Notes: a model not told the origin generated them from the sequence alone. 64,000 nt of DNA from Lacisediminimonas profundi (GCF_008831265.1 NZ_VTTH01000003.1:1-64000), one strand, 5' to 3'; numbered from the stretch's first letter, positions 46,199 to 55,323 are shown. Program-made: numbers and translations.

Positions 46199-47133
46199 GC
46201 TACTTGCTTCCCCAGGAACTCCATCAGCTTGCCAATTGCGATATTGCTGGTGCGTTCTACAGCATCCGCGGTGTTGGACGCATTGTGCGAGCCAAGCACG
46301 CAGCGGGGGTGCTGGCGCAGGAATGATTCTGTTGGCACTGGCTCTATCTCGAACACGTCCAATGCTGCGGAATAGACCTGCCCGCTCTTCAGCGCGTTTT
46401 CCAGGGCCTTTTCGTCAATGATTGGGCCCCGACCAACATTGACCACGCGAACCCCGGACTTGGCCTTGGCCAGCACGTCGGCGTTCAGCATGTGGTGGCT
46501 GCTTGGCGTGAGCGCGCAATTGATGACAATGAAGTCCGCTTCGTGTATTCGCTGTGGCCAAGGGGACATTTCCACCGCAGCCAGGTCGGCACCCGGTTGT
46601 GCGTACGGATCGTATGCGATGATTTTCATGTCAGCAGCCAGCAGGCGCTTGGCGGTGTTCTTGCCGATATCGCCAAATCCCACCAGGGCCACTGTCTTGC
46701 CGGCCAGCGAGATGCCGCGTGGCTTGGGCCATTGCCCGGCACGCACGCCGCGGTCGATTTCGAAGGTCTCCCGCGCCAGCGCAATGACATAGCCGACAGC
46801 AATGTCGGCAACCTCGCCGCCGAACATGTTGGGCGTGTTGATGATCGGGATGCCCAGGTCCTTGCAAGCGGCAAAGTCGACGTTGTCGACGCCAATGCCC
46901 CATTTCACGGCGGCTTTCAGCTCGCCGGCCTTGCCCGCAGTGAACACTTCCCGCGTGGCTGGGTCGTCGCCGATGATCCAGCCATCGTGCAGGGGGACCA
47001 GTTGCTTGAGTTCGTCAACGCTCAGGGTCTGGACCACATTGGGCGTGGTGATTTCAACGCCATACTGCGCGAACAGCGGGCGAAAGCTGTCGATCATGCG
47101 CAGCATCGGGGGGCAGGTGACCAGCACTTTCAT
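46195..47133 (-). CDS. D-isomer 2-hydroxyacid dehydrogenase (SerA-like)
   Basis: The 312-residue protein has 'AVKWGIGVDNVDFAACKDLG', the NAD-binding 'GKTVALVGFGDIGKNTAKRL', the Arg-region 'GVRVVNVGRGPIIDEKALEN', Glu in 'ALDVFEIEPVP' and the catalytic His in 'VLGSHNASNT'. It reduces a 2-oxo acid or oxidises a 2-hydroxy acid. It lacks the regulatory ACT domain of true SerA, so a biosynthetic side role is likelier than serine synthesis. It overlaps both neighbours by 4 nt. Confidence 0.9.
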   Translation of the reverse strand: MKVLVTCPPMLRMIDSFRPLFAQYGVEITTPNVVQTLSVDELKQLVPLHDGWIIGDDPATREVFTAGKAGELKAAVKWGIGVDNVDFAACKDLGIPIINTPNMFGGEVADIAVGYVIALARETFEIDRGVRAGQWPKPRGISLAGKTVALVGFGDIGKNTAKRLLAADMKIIAYDPYAQPGADLAAVEMSPWPQRIHEADFIVINCALTPSSHHMLNADVLAKAKSGVRVVNVGRGPIIDEKALENALKSGQVYSAALDVFEIEPVPTESFLRQHPRCVLGSHNASNTADAVERTSNIAIGKLMEFLGKQVA

Positions 47134-47840
47134 TTCGCAGCTTCCTTGTCTTTTTCTTGCAGGAACCGCGCGGCAACCACGGCAAAGTCCCAGTCGGCTG
47201 GGGTGTCGATGTCGATTGATTCGAAGTAAGGGCCTTCGTACATCATCGCTTGCTTGCCGATGCGCGCCTTGGTCTTGGCGAAGCTGTCGGCGGTGAAAAT
47301 GTAGAGGTTGGAGTTCTCTTCGTACCAGGGCTCGAGGTTCTGGGTTGGGATGAGGTTGTCAGGGTCGTGATTCACCGGGCTGCAGTCTGCGCGGTAGAAG
47401 CGTGTCTGCACCTTGTCCACCGTGAACAGCGAGTCTGCCTTGCCCGTCGCCTGCGCTTCCTGGAAAGTGGCAAGCGCCTTGCGGATGGTGTCTGCGCTCA
47501 TCAGCGGGTTGGTGGTGTGCGTCATCAGGTAGACGTCGGCGGGCATGTTGGACAAGTCGTCGGCCAGCACCAGGTTCATCGATACATGGTCGCCGCAAAT
47601 TTCAGGCTTGCGATCGCGGATGACGATACGGTCGGTTTCCACCAAACCGTTATCGGCCAGGATCTGGCGGGCGTCGGTGTTGATGACGATCTGGTCGATT
47701 TCCTTCACTTCCAGCAGGGTGTCCAGAATCCAGCGGAATAGCGGCTTACCGCAGAAGTCGCGGAAGTTCTTGCCGCTGACGCGCACGCTGTTGGCCTTCA
47801 TCGGCAGCAGGGCAATCACGCGGGGCTTGGTGTCACTCAT
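47130..47840 (-). CDS. Acylneuraminate cytidylyltransferase family protein (NeuA-like)
   Basis: The 236-residue protein has the NeuA/KdsB-type opening 'IALLPMKANSVRVSGKNFRD', with the CTP-binding Lys and Arg, then 'PLFRWILDTLLEV', 'QIVINTDAR' and the C-terminal 'YFESIDIDTPADWDFAVVAA' with the metal-binding acidic pair. The usual second-position 'ARxGS' is replaced by 'MKANS'. It makes a CMP-sugar, probably of a nonulosonic acid, although other CMP-activated acids are known. No NeuB synthase is visible in the window. Confidence 0.88.
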   Translation of the reverse strand: MSDTKPRVIALLPMKANSVRVSGKNFRDFCGKPLFRWILDTLLEVKEIDQIVINTDARQILADNGLVETDRIVIRDRKPEICGDHVSMNLVLADDLSNMPADVYLMTHTTNPLMSADTIRKALATFQEAQATGKADSLFTVDKVQTRFYRADCSPVNHDPDNLIPTQNLEPWYEENSNLYIFTADSFAKTKARIGKQAMMYEGPYFESIDIDTPADWDFAVVAARFLQEKDKEAAK

Positions 47841-47860
47841 TTGAAATACATCCTTGGAGA

Positions 47861-48742
47861 TCAGTGGGGATAAAAATACTTGTCTTTTTCGGCGTGGGAA
47901 AGCTTGCGGTGCTGATGGTTGCCGCGGTAGCTGCCCAGGTACTGGTTATATCGATACAACACGATTTCCCAGGCTTTTTCTCGCCATCGCCCTTGCCTGC
48001 GGGCGTTGCCCCAGTCGCGCCAGATGCTGGTGAAAATGTAGCGCACCGTGTCGAATAGGGTTACATGGACCTGCGGCATGATTTTTTGCAATGCCAGCGC
48101 TTCACGCTCGAAGCGCCGACGTACGTGGGGCCAGGATTCGGCGTGGTAGTGAAAAACACAGGCTTCGGCCACATAGCCAATGCGCGCGCCAGTGCGGTGC
48201 AGTCGCTGCGCCAGTTCCATGTCTTCCAGGCCGGTGACCTCTTCGTCAAACTTGTGCTGGGCCCAAGCGCTTCGCGCCAGTGCGGAGTTGGCATTGTTGC
48301 AAAAAAAACCTTCTTGCGGCAACGAGGTCTGATCAGGGAAGTATTTGGCGAAGATTCGGTTTTCGCTGAAACGCGTATGGGTTCCGCCGATTTGCCTGCC
48401 GTAGGTGTAGTGGACCTTCTCCTGCGCAATTGGCTCGCATAGCGTCTGCAGCCATTGGGAGTCAGTCGGTACGCAGTGGCCACTGATCAGCACCAGGATG
48501 TCACCTTGTGCTGCCTCGCAGCCCCAGTTCAATGAACGGCCGAAGGAAAATTGGTCGCGGGTGATGTGCGTGATCGTGCAGCCGTACTGCTTGGCGATCT
48601 CCAGGGTGCCGTCTGTGGAGCCGGAATCAATGACGACGGTTTCTACGGTGAAACCATTCACTTGCTGCCGCTGTATCGCTTCCAGCAGTTCGCCCAAGTA
48701 TCGTGATTCATTCAATGTACGTATTACTATGCTGACAATCAT
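47861..48742 (-). CDS. GT2 family glycosyltransferase (rhamnosyltransferase-like)
   Basis: The 293-residue enzyme shows 'IVSIVIRTLNESRYLGELLE', 'TVVIDSGSTDGTLEIAKQYG', 'FGRSLNWGCEAAQGDILVLI' and 'ARIGYVAEACVFHYH'. The usual DxD is replaced by 'LISGHCVP', as in several rhamnosyl and related transferases. Donor and acceptor are unknown. It sits 20 bp upstream of the cytidylyltransferase gene, so it may use a CMP- or other locally made donor. Confidence 0.88.
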   Translation of the reverse strand: MIVSIVIRTLNESRYLGELLEAIQRQQVNGFTVETVVIDSGSTDGTLEIAKQYGCTITHITRDQFSFGRSLNWGCEAAQGDILVLISGHCVPTDSQWLQTLCEPIAQEKVHYTYGRQIGGTHTRFSENRIFAKYFPDQTSLPQEGFFCNNANSALARSAWAQHKFDEEVTGLEDMELAQRLHRTGARIGYVAEACVFHYHAESWPHVRRRFEREALALQKIMPQVHVTLFDTVRYIFTSIWRDWGNARRQGRWREKAWEIVLYRYNQYLGSYRGNHQHRKLSHAEKDKYFYPH

Positions 48743-48789
48743 TTGGTAATTCTTCCTGACCCTGGGTTCTGCTTTCTTTTTGTCCTATC

Positions 48790-49485
48790 TTAAACCAATA
48801 CCCTCGAAATTTGCAGATAATCAACCTTATCAAATATCTCACATGCGCCACCCAAGGTGGCATCTACAATGCTGCGTCCGCTGTCTTCGAAAACCTGCCG
48901 GGCGATGCGGTACGACTCTTCTGAACGAGCGAGGTCGGGGTTGTCCCAATCCTGGCCGTGGCCGAAATAGCCGGGGCTGAAGTGGTTGGGGTCGGGGCCG
49001 TCCATGCGTCGTGCCTCGTTGGGTTGGCCGGCGTATTCGTAGCGATGATCAAGCCCGATCAGGACTACCTGCGAAAAGCCCAGAAAATAGGCCACTTGTA
49101 GCGCGGCGTAGGTGACCGTCCAGCCCTCGTGCATTCCCTCCAAGGCAATATCCCGGCAAAAGCGCTGGCCTGGCATGCATGTGTTGACCAGGTAGGTCAG
49201 GGCGTCTTCCTTGATCTGGCCATCGGCACCCGCATCGCCGATGAACTTGACGCAATTCATTGCCTTGATTTCCGGGGCGGCCTGATGGATGACCTTGCGG
49301 TTCACCGCCACGTAGTAGCGGGGGTAGAAACGGAATTTCCTGAAACCGAGGTAGATTTTGTTGAGGCCGATGACGGTCTCATTCCGCAAAAAGCCAAGGT
49401 CCATCTGGTTTAGCGACGGGCCGTTGGCCACCACCACGCAGCGCTGGCCGCTGTGGCGGTTCTTCAGGAGAGCCAGTCTAGACAT
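48790..49485 (-). CDS. DUF115 (Maf-like) protein
   Basis: The 231-residue protein has 'GQRCVVVANGPSLNQMDLGF' and 'ETVIGLNKIYLGFRKFRFYP', then 'GFSQVVLIGLDHRYEY', the DUF115 core strands with GPSLN and the later GLD. Relatives include motility accessory factors that put CMP-activated pseudaminic or legionaminic acid on flagellin in the cytoplasm. It overlaps the preceding TPR-methyltransferase gene by 8 nt and lies in the same operon as the NeuA-like gene, which could supply the CMP-sugar. Confidence 0.82.
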   Translation of the reverse strand: MSRLALLKNRHSGQRCVVVANGPSLNQMDLGFLRNETVIGLNKIYLGFRKFRFYPRYYVAVNRKVIHQAAPEIKAMNCVKFIGDAGADGQIKEDALTYLVNTCMPGQRFCRDIALEGMHEGWTVTYAALQVAYFLGFSQVVLIGLDHRYEYAGQPNEARRMDGPDPNHFSPGYFGHGQDWDNPDLARSEESYRIARQVFEDSGRSIVDATLGGACEIFDKVDYLQISRVLV

Positions 49486-51145
49486 CGCTAGCCTTTTTTA
49501 GGGGCGGGGCGAGCAATGCGGCGCGGTTTCGTGCTTCGAGCAGCATGAAGTCGTGGCTGAGCAGGTACGGCATTGCCAGCGTGCCCTTTGCGGTCCATTT
49601 GCCTGCTTCAAGCCAGGTGTCGTCAAGACAGACCAGGCCATGGGGCGGCAGCTTCCTGACCATGGATTCGGCGCATTCCAGATGCATCCGGTGGCAGGCC
49701 TCATCATCAATCGGGCTGCCCAGGTATTTTTCGTAGCGGCTCTGGCGCAGCGCGCTGTGGCCGCCGTGGTCAAAGTCGTAGGCATCCAGGAATACAAAGT
49801 CAAACTCCCGGGTGGTTTCCCGCAAGTAGTCTTCGCCCTTCATCGTGACGGCTTCAAAGGGAAGGCCCAGCTTGGCAAACATGTCCGCCGCCATGCGGGT
49901 GTTGTGTGGATCCATGTCCACGGTGATGAAATGCATGTCATGCATGCGGCAAAAATCGGCAATCTTGAGGGTGGAGCCCTGACCGGGGACGCTTTCTCGG
50001 GTGGTGCCGATTTCGACCAGTACCAATTGACGGTCGGGTGCTGTGGTCGCTGCCGCTGTTACTGCCGCTGCCATACTTATATCGCTTAGATGCGTCTGCA
50101 GGTAAGCCAGCAACAGTTCGTGGCCGTGCTCGGACTTGGCATTGGCGATTGAACGGTTCTTCTCGTAAGCCGCTTGCAGCGCCGCTTTTTCTTCCGGGCT
50201 CAGTTCAAGCGCACTCGCTTGTCCCAGTGTGGCATTGACCGCAATATCGGCAGCCTCACCGGCTTGGCCCAGTGAGATGAATTTTTTCATCAGGGTCGAG
50301 CGCATGGATTCGTCTGCTTCCACCATGTGTTCGCGGGCCATCTCCAGAAAGTGGAGGGCAGTCAGCTTGTCCTTGCGGTCGATAAACTGATCTGAAAGCT
50401 CAAGGCAGAACCAGAAGTGTTCGGGCGGCGTGAGTTCATTGGACGCCAACAGGTCGTCAACGGCATTGTGTACGTCTTCAGCCAGCAGGCATTCCCGAGC
50501 CCGCTGCGACAGCCAAGCTGGTGCGGAACTGGTATGGGGTGCTGCGGAGGGGGCGGAAATAATGGCTGGCAAGGCGCCTTGCACCAAGCCAAGCAGCTCC
50601 AGTTGGTGCCTTGCGCGGGCTGGCGTCAGCAAACTGGCTGGGGAGGCAGGCGCCCCTGTTTCGATAGCAGCCGTGAAGTGCCGCAATGCGCGGTTCGCCT
50701 GGTTCCCGACTGCGGCCGCCCGACCTAATGTGTTGTGCACCCCTGCTATCAGGATCTGGCTGACCATCTTCTTGCTGCAGCCCCAATCAAGTGCCAGCCG
50801 GGTGAAATTGCGTGCATCGCTGGCGCTTCCCAGCGCCTGATGACCTGCGGCGGCCAGCAGCGCGAGCTTGGCACGGTCAGGATGGTGCTGCAATGTGCCA
50901 CGGTCCAATTGCGTCAGACTGTCCCAGTCGCCAAACTGCCACTGGGTGCGGCTGCGATCGAGCAGATTTTCGTCGTAAGCGACGAGTTGGGATTGCTGTT
51001 CTCGCGAAGAATGCGTGCCAGTCCTGTCCGCATGTCGCATCACAGACTGGGTATGCGGATCGCTTGGGCCGGAGTCGATGTGTTCACGCTGTTCCGATGA
51101 CGAACCGAACCATCTGCGAATTAGTAGTTGTAGCTTTGACAGCAT
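49478..51145 (-). CDS. TPR-like/methyltransferase fusion protein
   Basis: The 555-residue protein has helical repeat segments in the first ~350 residues and a class I methyltransferase at the C terminus: 'RQLVLVEIGTTRESVPGQGS', 'HFITVDMDPHNTRMAADMF', 'REFDFVFLDAYDFDHGGHSA' and 'HGLVCLDDTWLEAGKW', like the Methyltransf_24 group seen in sugar loci. I use ATG 51145; a TTG 15 nt upstream is also in frame. It is the first gene of the 18-kb minus-strand run, so the promoter should be just upstream (51146-51343), where TACAAT on the minus strand near 51286-51291 could be a -10. Confidence 0.8.
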   Translation of the reverse strand: MLSKLQLLIRRWFGSSSEQREHIDSGPSDPHTQSVMRHADRTGTHSSREQQSQLVAYDENLLDRSRTQWQFGDWDSLTQLDRGTLQHHPDRAKLALLAAAGHQALGSASDARNFTRLALDWGCSKKMVSQILIAGVHNTLGRAAAVGNQANRALRHFTAAIETGAPASPASLLTPARARHQLELLGLVQGALPAIISAPSAAPHTSSAPAWLSQRARECLLAEDVHNAVDDLLASNELTPPEHFWFCLELSDQFIDRKDKLTALHFLEMAREHMVEADESMRSTLMKKFISLGQAGEAADIAVNATLGQASALELSPEEKAALQAAYEKNRSIANAKSEHGHELLLAYLQTHLSDISMAAAVTAAATTAPDRQLVLVEIGTTRESVPGQGSTLKIADFCRMHDMHFITVDMDPHNTRMAADMFAKLGLPFEAVTMKGEDYLRETTREFDFVFLDAYDFDHGGHSALRQSRYEKYLGSPIDDEACHRMHLECAESMVRKLPPHGLVCLDDTWLEAGKWTAKGTLAMPYLLSHDFMLLEARNRAALLAPPLKKASDV

Positions 51146-51343
51146 TTTTGGCCAGAACAAAAGTGCGGAAGCACCAAATCCGGGTCTGCAAGTCTGGGTA
51201 GGCCAAGCAACCCGCTAGACCCGGGTCGATGAAATCCCGGAAGCTAGTATGATGCAGCATGTTGCTCTGGTTGCTCAAGTGTAAATATTGTAGCGGAGCA
51301 AAGTGAACGATTCGTGACTGAGGATCGGGTCGCTTGAAGAAAC

Positions 51344-51440
51344 GGGGTCAGACTCGATTTAACCGGTCCAGATTCGCCTTTGCAGCGTTTATGATGCGTT
51401 GGTCCACATCAAGTTTGAGGTATATGGCGAGTCTGACCCC
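51344..51440. repeat. REP-like inverted-repeat element A (97 bp)
   Basis: The ends are GGGGTCAGACTCGATTT and its inverse ending GGCGAGTCTGACCCC. A central GCGTTTATGATGCGTTGG is shared with elements B and C. It overlaps the most probable start codon of the DUF1800 gene. Confidence 0.92.
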
Positions 51441-52980
51441 AATTTGCACAGACTTCATCCCCTCTCGGCGCCGCTTGCTGGCTGTCGCCCTTGGTGCGGC
51501 GCTCGCCGGCTGCGCGGGTGTACCCAGGCGTGAGCCCGGTGACCGCCTGGCTCAGTTCAGGGGTGCTAACCGTATTGGTTGGGGTGCAACGCGTGGCCAG
51601 CTCGACCAGATTGCCATTCTGGGTTGGCGCAATTATGTCGAGAAACAGTTGCAGACTTCGGCCAGCGCTCCGCTCTTTGCTGCTGCCCAGGTCCAGATTG
51701 ACGAACTGCCCAACATCCGCCGACCTGCCCTCGATCTCGTAATGGAGTTCGATGAATTGCGCAGGAATCAGGATAGCTCCCCTATCGAGGCTGAAAGGAT
51801 CGCTGCCCGGCAGGCCTACCAGAATCGAATGAACGCTGTGGCAGGGGAGGCGGCTCACCGCCGGCTGTTGCGGGTGCTTTACGCCGACTCGCAACTGCTC
51901 GAACACATCAGTGCCTTCTGGTTCAATCATTTCAACGTTCATCAGTTTAAGCACGACGTTCGTGTCCTCCTTGCCGACTATGAAGAACGCGCATTGAGGC
52001 CCCATGCGCTGGGCAGCTTCCGATCGATATTGGGCGCAGTGGCGCGGCATCCGGCCATGCTTCGCTACCTGGACAACGACCAGAACGCAAACAACAAGAT
52101 CAACGAAAACTACGCCCGTGAATTGCTGGAGCTGCACACCTTGGGCGTCGACGGTGGCTATACCCAGCGCGATGTCCAGGAACTGGCCCGGGTGCTGACG
52201 GGTTTCGGCGTACGGATACAGCAAGAGCCGCCCAGGCTGCCTGCCAGGCTGGAGGGACAATACCTCCGCGACGGCTTGTTCGAGTTCAATCCGGCGCGGC
52301 ATGACTACGGTGACAAACAACTGCTCGGACGCACGATCCGGGGCAGTGGGGCTGGCGAGTTGGACCAGGTTCTGGACCTGCTGGTGGCGGATCCGTCCAC
52401 GGCCCGCTTCATCAGCCGCAAGCTGGCGGTGTACTTTCTGTCCGACGATCCGCCACCGGCTGTGGTCGACCGCATGGCCCGTGCTTTCCAGGCGACAGGT
52501 GGCGACATCAAGGCCACACTGAGACCGTTACTGCTTTCAAGCGAATTCGTTTCGTCAAAGCCGGCCAAATTCAAGGATCCGCAGCACTATCTGTTTTCTG
52601 CAATCCGGCTTGCGTTCGAAGGCCAGGTGCTGCAGAACAGCCAGCCTCTGACAGGCTGGCTGCGGCGCATGGGCCAGGGGCTTTACGACCGGCAGTCACC
52701 GGACGGTTACCCGAGTACGGCTTCTGCCTGGAACAGTGCCGGACAGCTGGCTGTGCGCTTCGAGATTGCGCGCCAGATCGGCGGCGGCGCAACGGCGATA
52801 TTCCGGAGCCCGGTCGCAGGCGCCGCGAAACCGGCGCCGGTGAAGCCCGATGTGGCGCAAATCGGTCAGCGTCTTGCTCCGCACTTGAGCGCCCGGACGA
52901 AGGCTGCTCTTGCGCAAGCCGACACCCCGCAGCTATGGCTTACGCTGTTGCTGTCCAGTCCCGAGTTCATGGTCAGATGA
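51424..52980 (+). CDS. DUF1800 domain lipoprotein
   Basis: The 518-residue protein has an N-terminal lipoprotein signal ('RRRLLAVALGAALAGC', lipobox LAGC). The DUF1800 core includes 'LEHISAFWFNHFNVHQFKHD', 'NKINENYARELLELHTLGVD', 'YTQRDVQELARVLTGF' and 'RFISRKLAVYFLSDDPP'. Its function is unknown; the family nearly always occurs beside DUF1501, as here. The most plausible start is ATG 51424, which lies inside the right arm of REP element A. The native start may have been replaced by the element. A longer frame from TTG 51334 would also cross the element. Confidence 0.88.
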   Translation: MASLTPICTDFIPSRRRLLAVALGAALAGCAGVPRREPGDRLAQFRGANRIGWGATRGQLDQIAILGWRNYVEKQLQTSASAPLFAAAQVQIDELPNIRRPALDLVMEFDELRRNQDSSPIEAERIAARQAYQNRMNAVAGEAAHRRLLRVLYADSQLLEHISAFWFNHFNVHQFKHDVRVLLADYEERALRPHALGSFRSILGAVARHPAMLRYLDNDQNANNKINENYARELLELHTLGVDGGYTQRDVQELARVLTGFGVRIQQEPPRLPARLEGQYLRDGLFEFNPARHDYGDKQLLGRTIRGSGAGELDQVLDLLVADPSTARFISRKLAVYFLSDDPPPAVVDRMARAFQATGGDIKATLRPLLLSSEFVSSKPAKFKDPQHYLFSAIRLAFEGQVLQNSQPLTGWLRRMGQGLYDRQSPDGYPSTASAWNSAGQLAVRFEIARQIGGGATAIFRSPVAGAAKPAPVKPDVAQIGQRLAPHLSARTKAALAQADTPQLWLTLLLSSPEFMVR

Positions 52981-53007
52981 GTCTGGAAGTTTGGAGAAAT
53001 AGCCATC

Positions 53008-54213
53008 ATGCATCGCCGTCGATTTTTACAAGCAGCAGCCGCCAGCCTGATTTTGCCCGGTGCGCGCCTGTTCGCCGCCGGCCCCGATCGTCCGCGATTT
53101 CTGCTGGTTTTCCTGCGCGGCGGCTATGACGCGGCGAGCCTGCTGGTGCCTGTTTCCAGCAGTTTTTATTACGAAGCGCGGCCGAAGATCGCCATCGCCA
53201 AACCGGATGCTGGCGGCGACAGCGGCGATTGTGCGCTGCCGGTCGACGCAAATTGGGGATTGCATCCTGCTTTCAAGGAAAGCCTGTATCCGCTGGTACA
53301 GGCGCGTCAGGCCGTATTCCTGCCATTCGCTGGCACCGCCGATCTGTCACGCAGCCATTTCGAGACGCAGGACAGCATCGAACTGGGCCAGTCCTTGTCG
53401 GGCTCGCGCGATTTCCAGTCGGGTTTCATGAATCGCCTTGCCGCCGAAATTGGTGCTTCAGAGTCGATTTCTTTCACCGATCAGTTGCCGCTGGTCTTTC
53501 GCGGTGCCGCCAAAATTGACAATGCCTCATTGCGCACCGACGCAAAGTTGCCGCTCGAGGGCAGGGCGCGCGAATTGCTCCAGTCCATGTACCGCGACAC
53601 CCCGCTTGCGGCCAAGGTAGCGGAAGGTTTTGCGCTGCGCGAGGAATTGATGCGCGATCTCTCGCCCGACATATTGAAGGAAATGGATGCAGCCGGGCGC
53701 AACGCCATCAACACCAAGGGCTTCGAACGCGAGGCCCGCCGCATTGGCCGCCTGATGCGCGGCCGTTTCAGCCTGGGCTTTGTCGATGTCGGTGGCTGGG
53801 ATACGCATACCGGTCAGGGTGCTGCCACCGGGGCACTGGCGAATCGCTTCGAGGAATTGGGCCGCGGACTGGCGGCAATCAGCAGCGAGCTGGGTCCGGA
53901 CCTGTGGCGCAAGACCACGATCATGGTGATCAGCGAATTCGGCAGGACCTTCCGCGAAAACGGCAATCGCGGCACCGACCACGGCCATGGCAGTACCTAT
54001 CTGTTGCTGGGAGGTGCGCTGGCATCCGGGCCGGTAGCAGGCGAACAGATCGCACTGACCCCCGGCAATCTCCACCAGAACCGCGACTACCCGGTGCTCA
54101 ACGAATATCGCGCAATACTCGGCGGCTTGTGGCAACGACAGTTCGGCTTATCCAAGGTCGCACTTGCCCGTGTGTTCCCCGGCGCCCCAGCGACCGATCT
54201 CCGGCTGCTCTGA
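53008..54213 (+). CDS. DUF1501 domain protein, exported
   Basis: The 401-residue protein starts 'MHRRRFLQAAAASLILPGA', a twin-arginine-like signal. DUF1501 blocks follow: 'LLVFLRGGYDAASLLVP', 'FVDVGGWDTHTGQGAATG' and 'MVISEFGRTFRENGNRGTDH' with 'GHGSTYLLLGG', which resemble the metal-binding strands of the alkaline phosphatase/sulfatase fold. It follows the DUF1800 gene by 27 bp with GGAG upstream, so the pair is co-expressed. The biological role is unknown. Confidence 0.9.
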   Translation: MHRRRFLQAAAASLILPGARLFAAGPDRPRFLLVFLRGGYDAASLLVPVSSSFYYEARPKIAIAKPDAGGDSGDCALPVDANWGLHPAFKESLYPLVQARQAVFLPFAGTADLSRSHFETQDSIELGQSLSGSRDFQSGFMNRLAAEIGASESISFTDQLPLVFRGAAKIDNASLRTDAKLPLEGRARELLQSMYRDTPLAAKVAEGFALREELMRDLSPDILKEMDAAGRNAINTKGFEREARRIGRLMRGRFSLGFVDVGGWDTHTGQGAATGALANRFEELGRGLAAISSELGPDLWRKTTIMVISEFGRTFRENGNRGTDHGHGSTYLLLGGALASGPVAGEQIALTPGNLHQNRDYPVLNEYRAILGGLWQRQFGLSKVALARVFPGAPATDLRLL

Positions 54214-54228
54214 GGAATTGGAGGAATT

Positions 54229-54325
54229 GGGGTCAGGCTCGATTTAACCGTTCCAAGCCGGCCTCATAAACGTTTATGATGCTTTGGGCAACATAAATTC
54301 TGCCGTTTATATCGAGTCTGACCCC
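54229..54325. repeat. REP-like inverted-repeat element B (97 bp)
   Basis: GGGGTCAGGCTCGATTTAAC and its inverse ATATCGAGTCTGACCCC flank the central CGTTTATGATGCTTTGGG. It starts 15 bp after the DUF1501 stop and is the same length as element A. Confidence 0.92.
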
Positions 54326-54351
54326 AATTTGTGACCCCACTGAAGGTAAAA

Positions 54352-55323
54352 ATGCCGATTGATCAATCTCTGGTTGCTGAAGTTTATCGAGGTTTGCTTA
54401 AGCGAGAGCCCGAATCGCAGGCAGTAACGGAATCACATGCAAGATCATCTGATTCGGTGGAGAGCCTGATCAGAGTGATCGCCAACTCCGGAGAGTTCAG
54501 ACGGAACGCCGGCTTGCATCACTATCTGAATGCCGTCAATGGACTCTTGGGCACTGCAACCGCTGATATCGAGGTGGATGCGGATGGTTTCCAAATGGAT
54601 TTGCTGATACACAGGACAATCCAGGGCTGGATGTCCTTGGGTGAGGCCGATCCTTATTGGTCTGTGCTCACAGACGAAGCCTACAAACTCTCAAATCTGA
54701 ACGAAGAGAAAAAGAAAGAGTTTTTCGCCACCGGAAAATATAGTGCGAGCTTGATCGAGAAATTTGAACAAAGAGCAAATTTCAATTTAAATCGAGATAC
54801 TTGCCATGAGCTGGGTTGTGGCGTGGGAAGAATAACCTACTATCTCTCGAAGATGTTCAAGAAGGTAATTGCCTCGGATATTTCCGAAGGCAACTTGAGA
54901 GTCTGTGAAGAGTATCTTTCATCCCTGGGGGTGAATAATGTCGAATACGTGCTGATAAAATCGCTTTCAGATTACGAAAGACTTCCCGAGCATGATTTCA
55001 TGTTCTCTCTGATTGTATTGCAGCACAACACCCCGCCAATTCAAAAATTCCTGATAGATAAATTAACCGCAAAGATAAAAATCGGCGGTGGATGCTTGTT
55101 CCAGACGCCAGCATCCTTGCCAGGATATCGCTTTAAAATCGACGACTATTTGAATAAAAGATCCAGCGACATGGAGATGCACGCAATACCCATGCATGAG
55201 GTTTTAAGCGTATTGCAGCGCAACAAATTGACTGTCAAAGAGGTGCTCGCCGATGGCTGGACCGGCCAACCCGGTTCGTACACGTATTTCGCTGTTAAAG
55301 AATTGGGGTCAGACTCGATTTGA
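54352..55323 (+). CDS. DUF4214-like/SAM-dependent methyltransferase protein
   Basis: The 323-residue protein has an N-terminal segment 'VAEVYRGLLKREPESQAVTE' and 'IRVIANSGEFRRN' resembling the DUF4214 repeat. A class I methyltransferase follows with 'TCHELGCGVGRITYYLSKMF' (SAM loop), 'VIASDISEGNLRVCEEYL' and 'MFSLIVLQHNTPPIQKFLID'. ATG 54352 has GAAGGT upstream. The last codons, encoding 'ELGSDSI', and the stop come from REP element C, so the natural C terminus has been replaced. Base use is more AT-rich than the neighbours. Confidence 0.82.
   Translation: MPIDQSLVAEVYRGLLKREPESQAVTESHARSSDSVESLIRVIANSGEFRRNAGLHHYLNAVNGLLGTATADIEVDADGFQMDLLIHRTIQGWMSLGEADPYWSVLTDEAYKLSNLNEEKKKEFFATGKYSASLIEKFEQRANFNLNRDTCHELGCGVGRITYYLSKMFKKVIASDISEGNLRVCEEYLSSLGVNNVEYVLIKSLSDYERLPEHDFMFSLIVLQHNTPPIQKFLIDKLTAKIKIGGGCLFQTPASLPGYRFKIDDYLNKRSSDMEMHAIPMHEVLSVLQRNKLTVKEVLADGWTGQPGSYTYFAVKELGSDSI

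Noticed and set aside
46195-47133. SerA of serine biosynthesis
   Set aside because: It lacks a C-terminal regulatory domain and is locked into a sugar operon, so a general 2-hydroxyacid dehydrogenase call is safer.
54331-54351. GTG 54331 as the start of the DUF4214/methyltransferase gene
   Set aside because: It lies in the flank of REP element B with no ribosome site, whereas ATG 54352 has GAAGGT upstream and fits the domain start.
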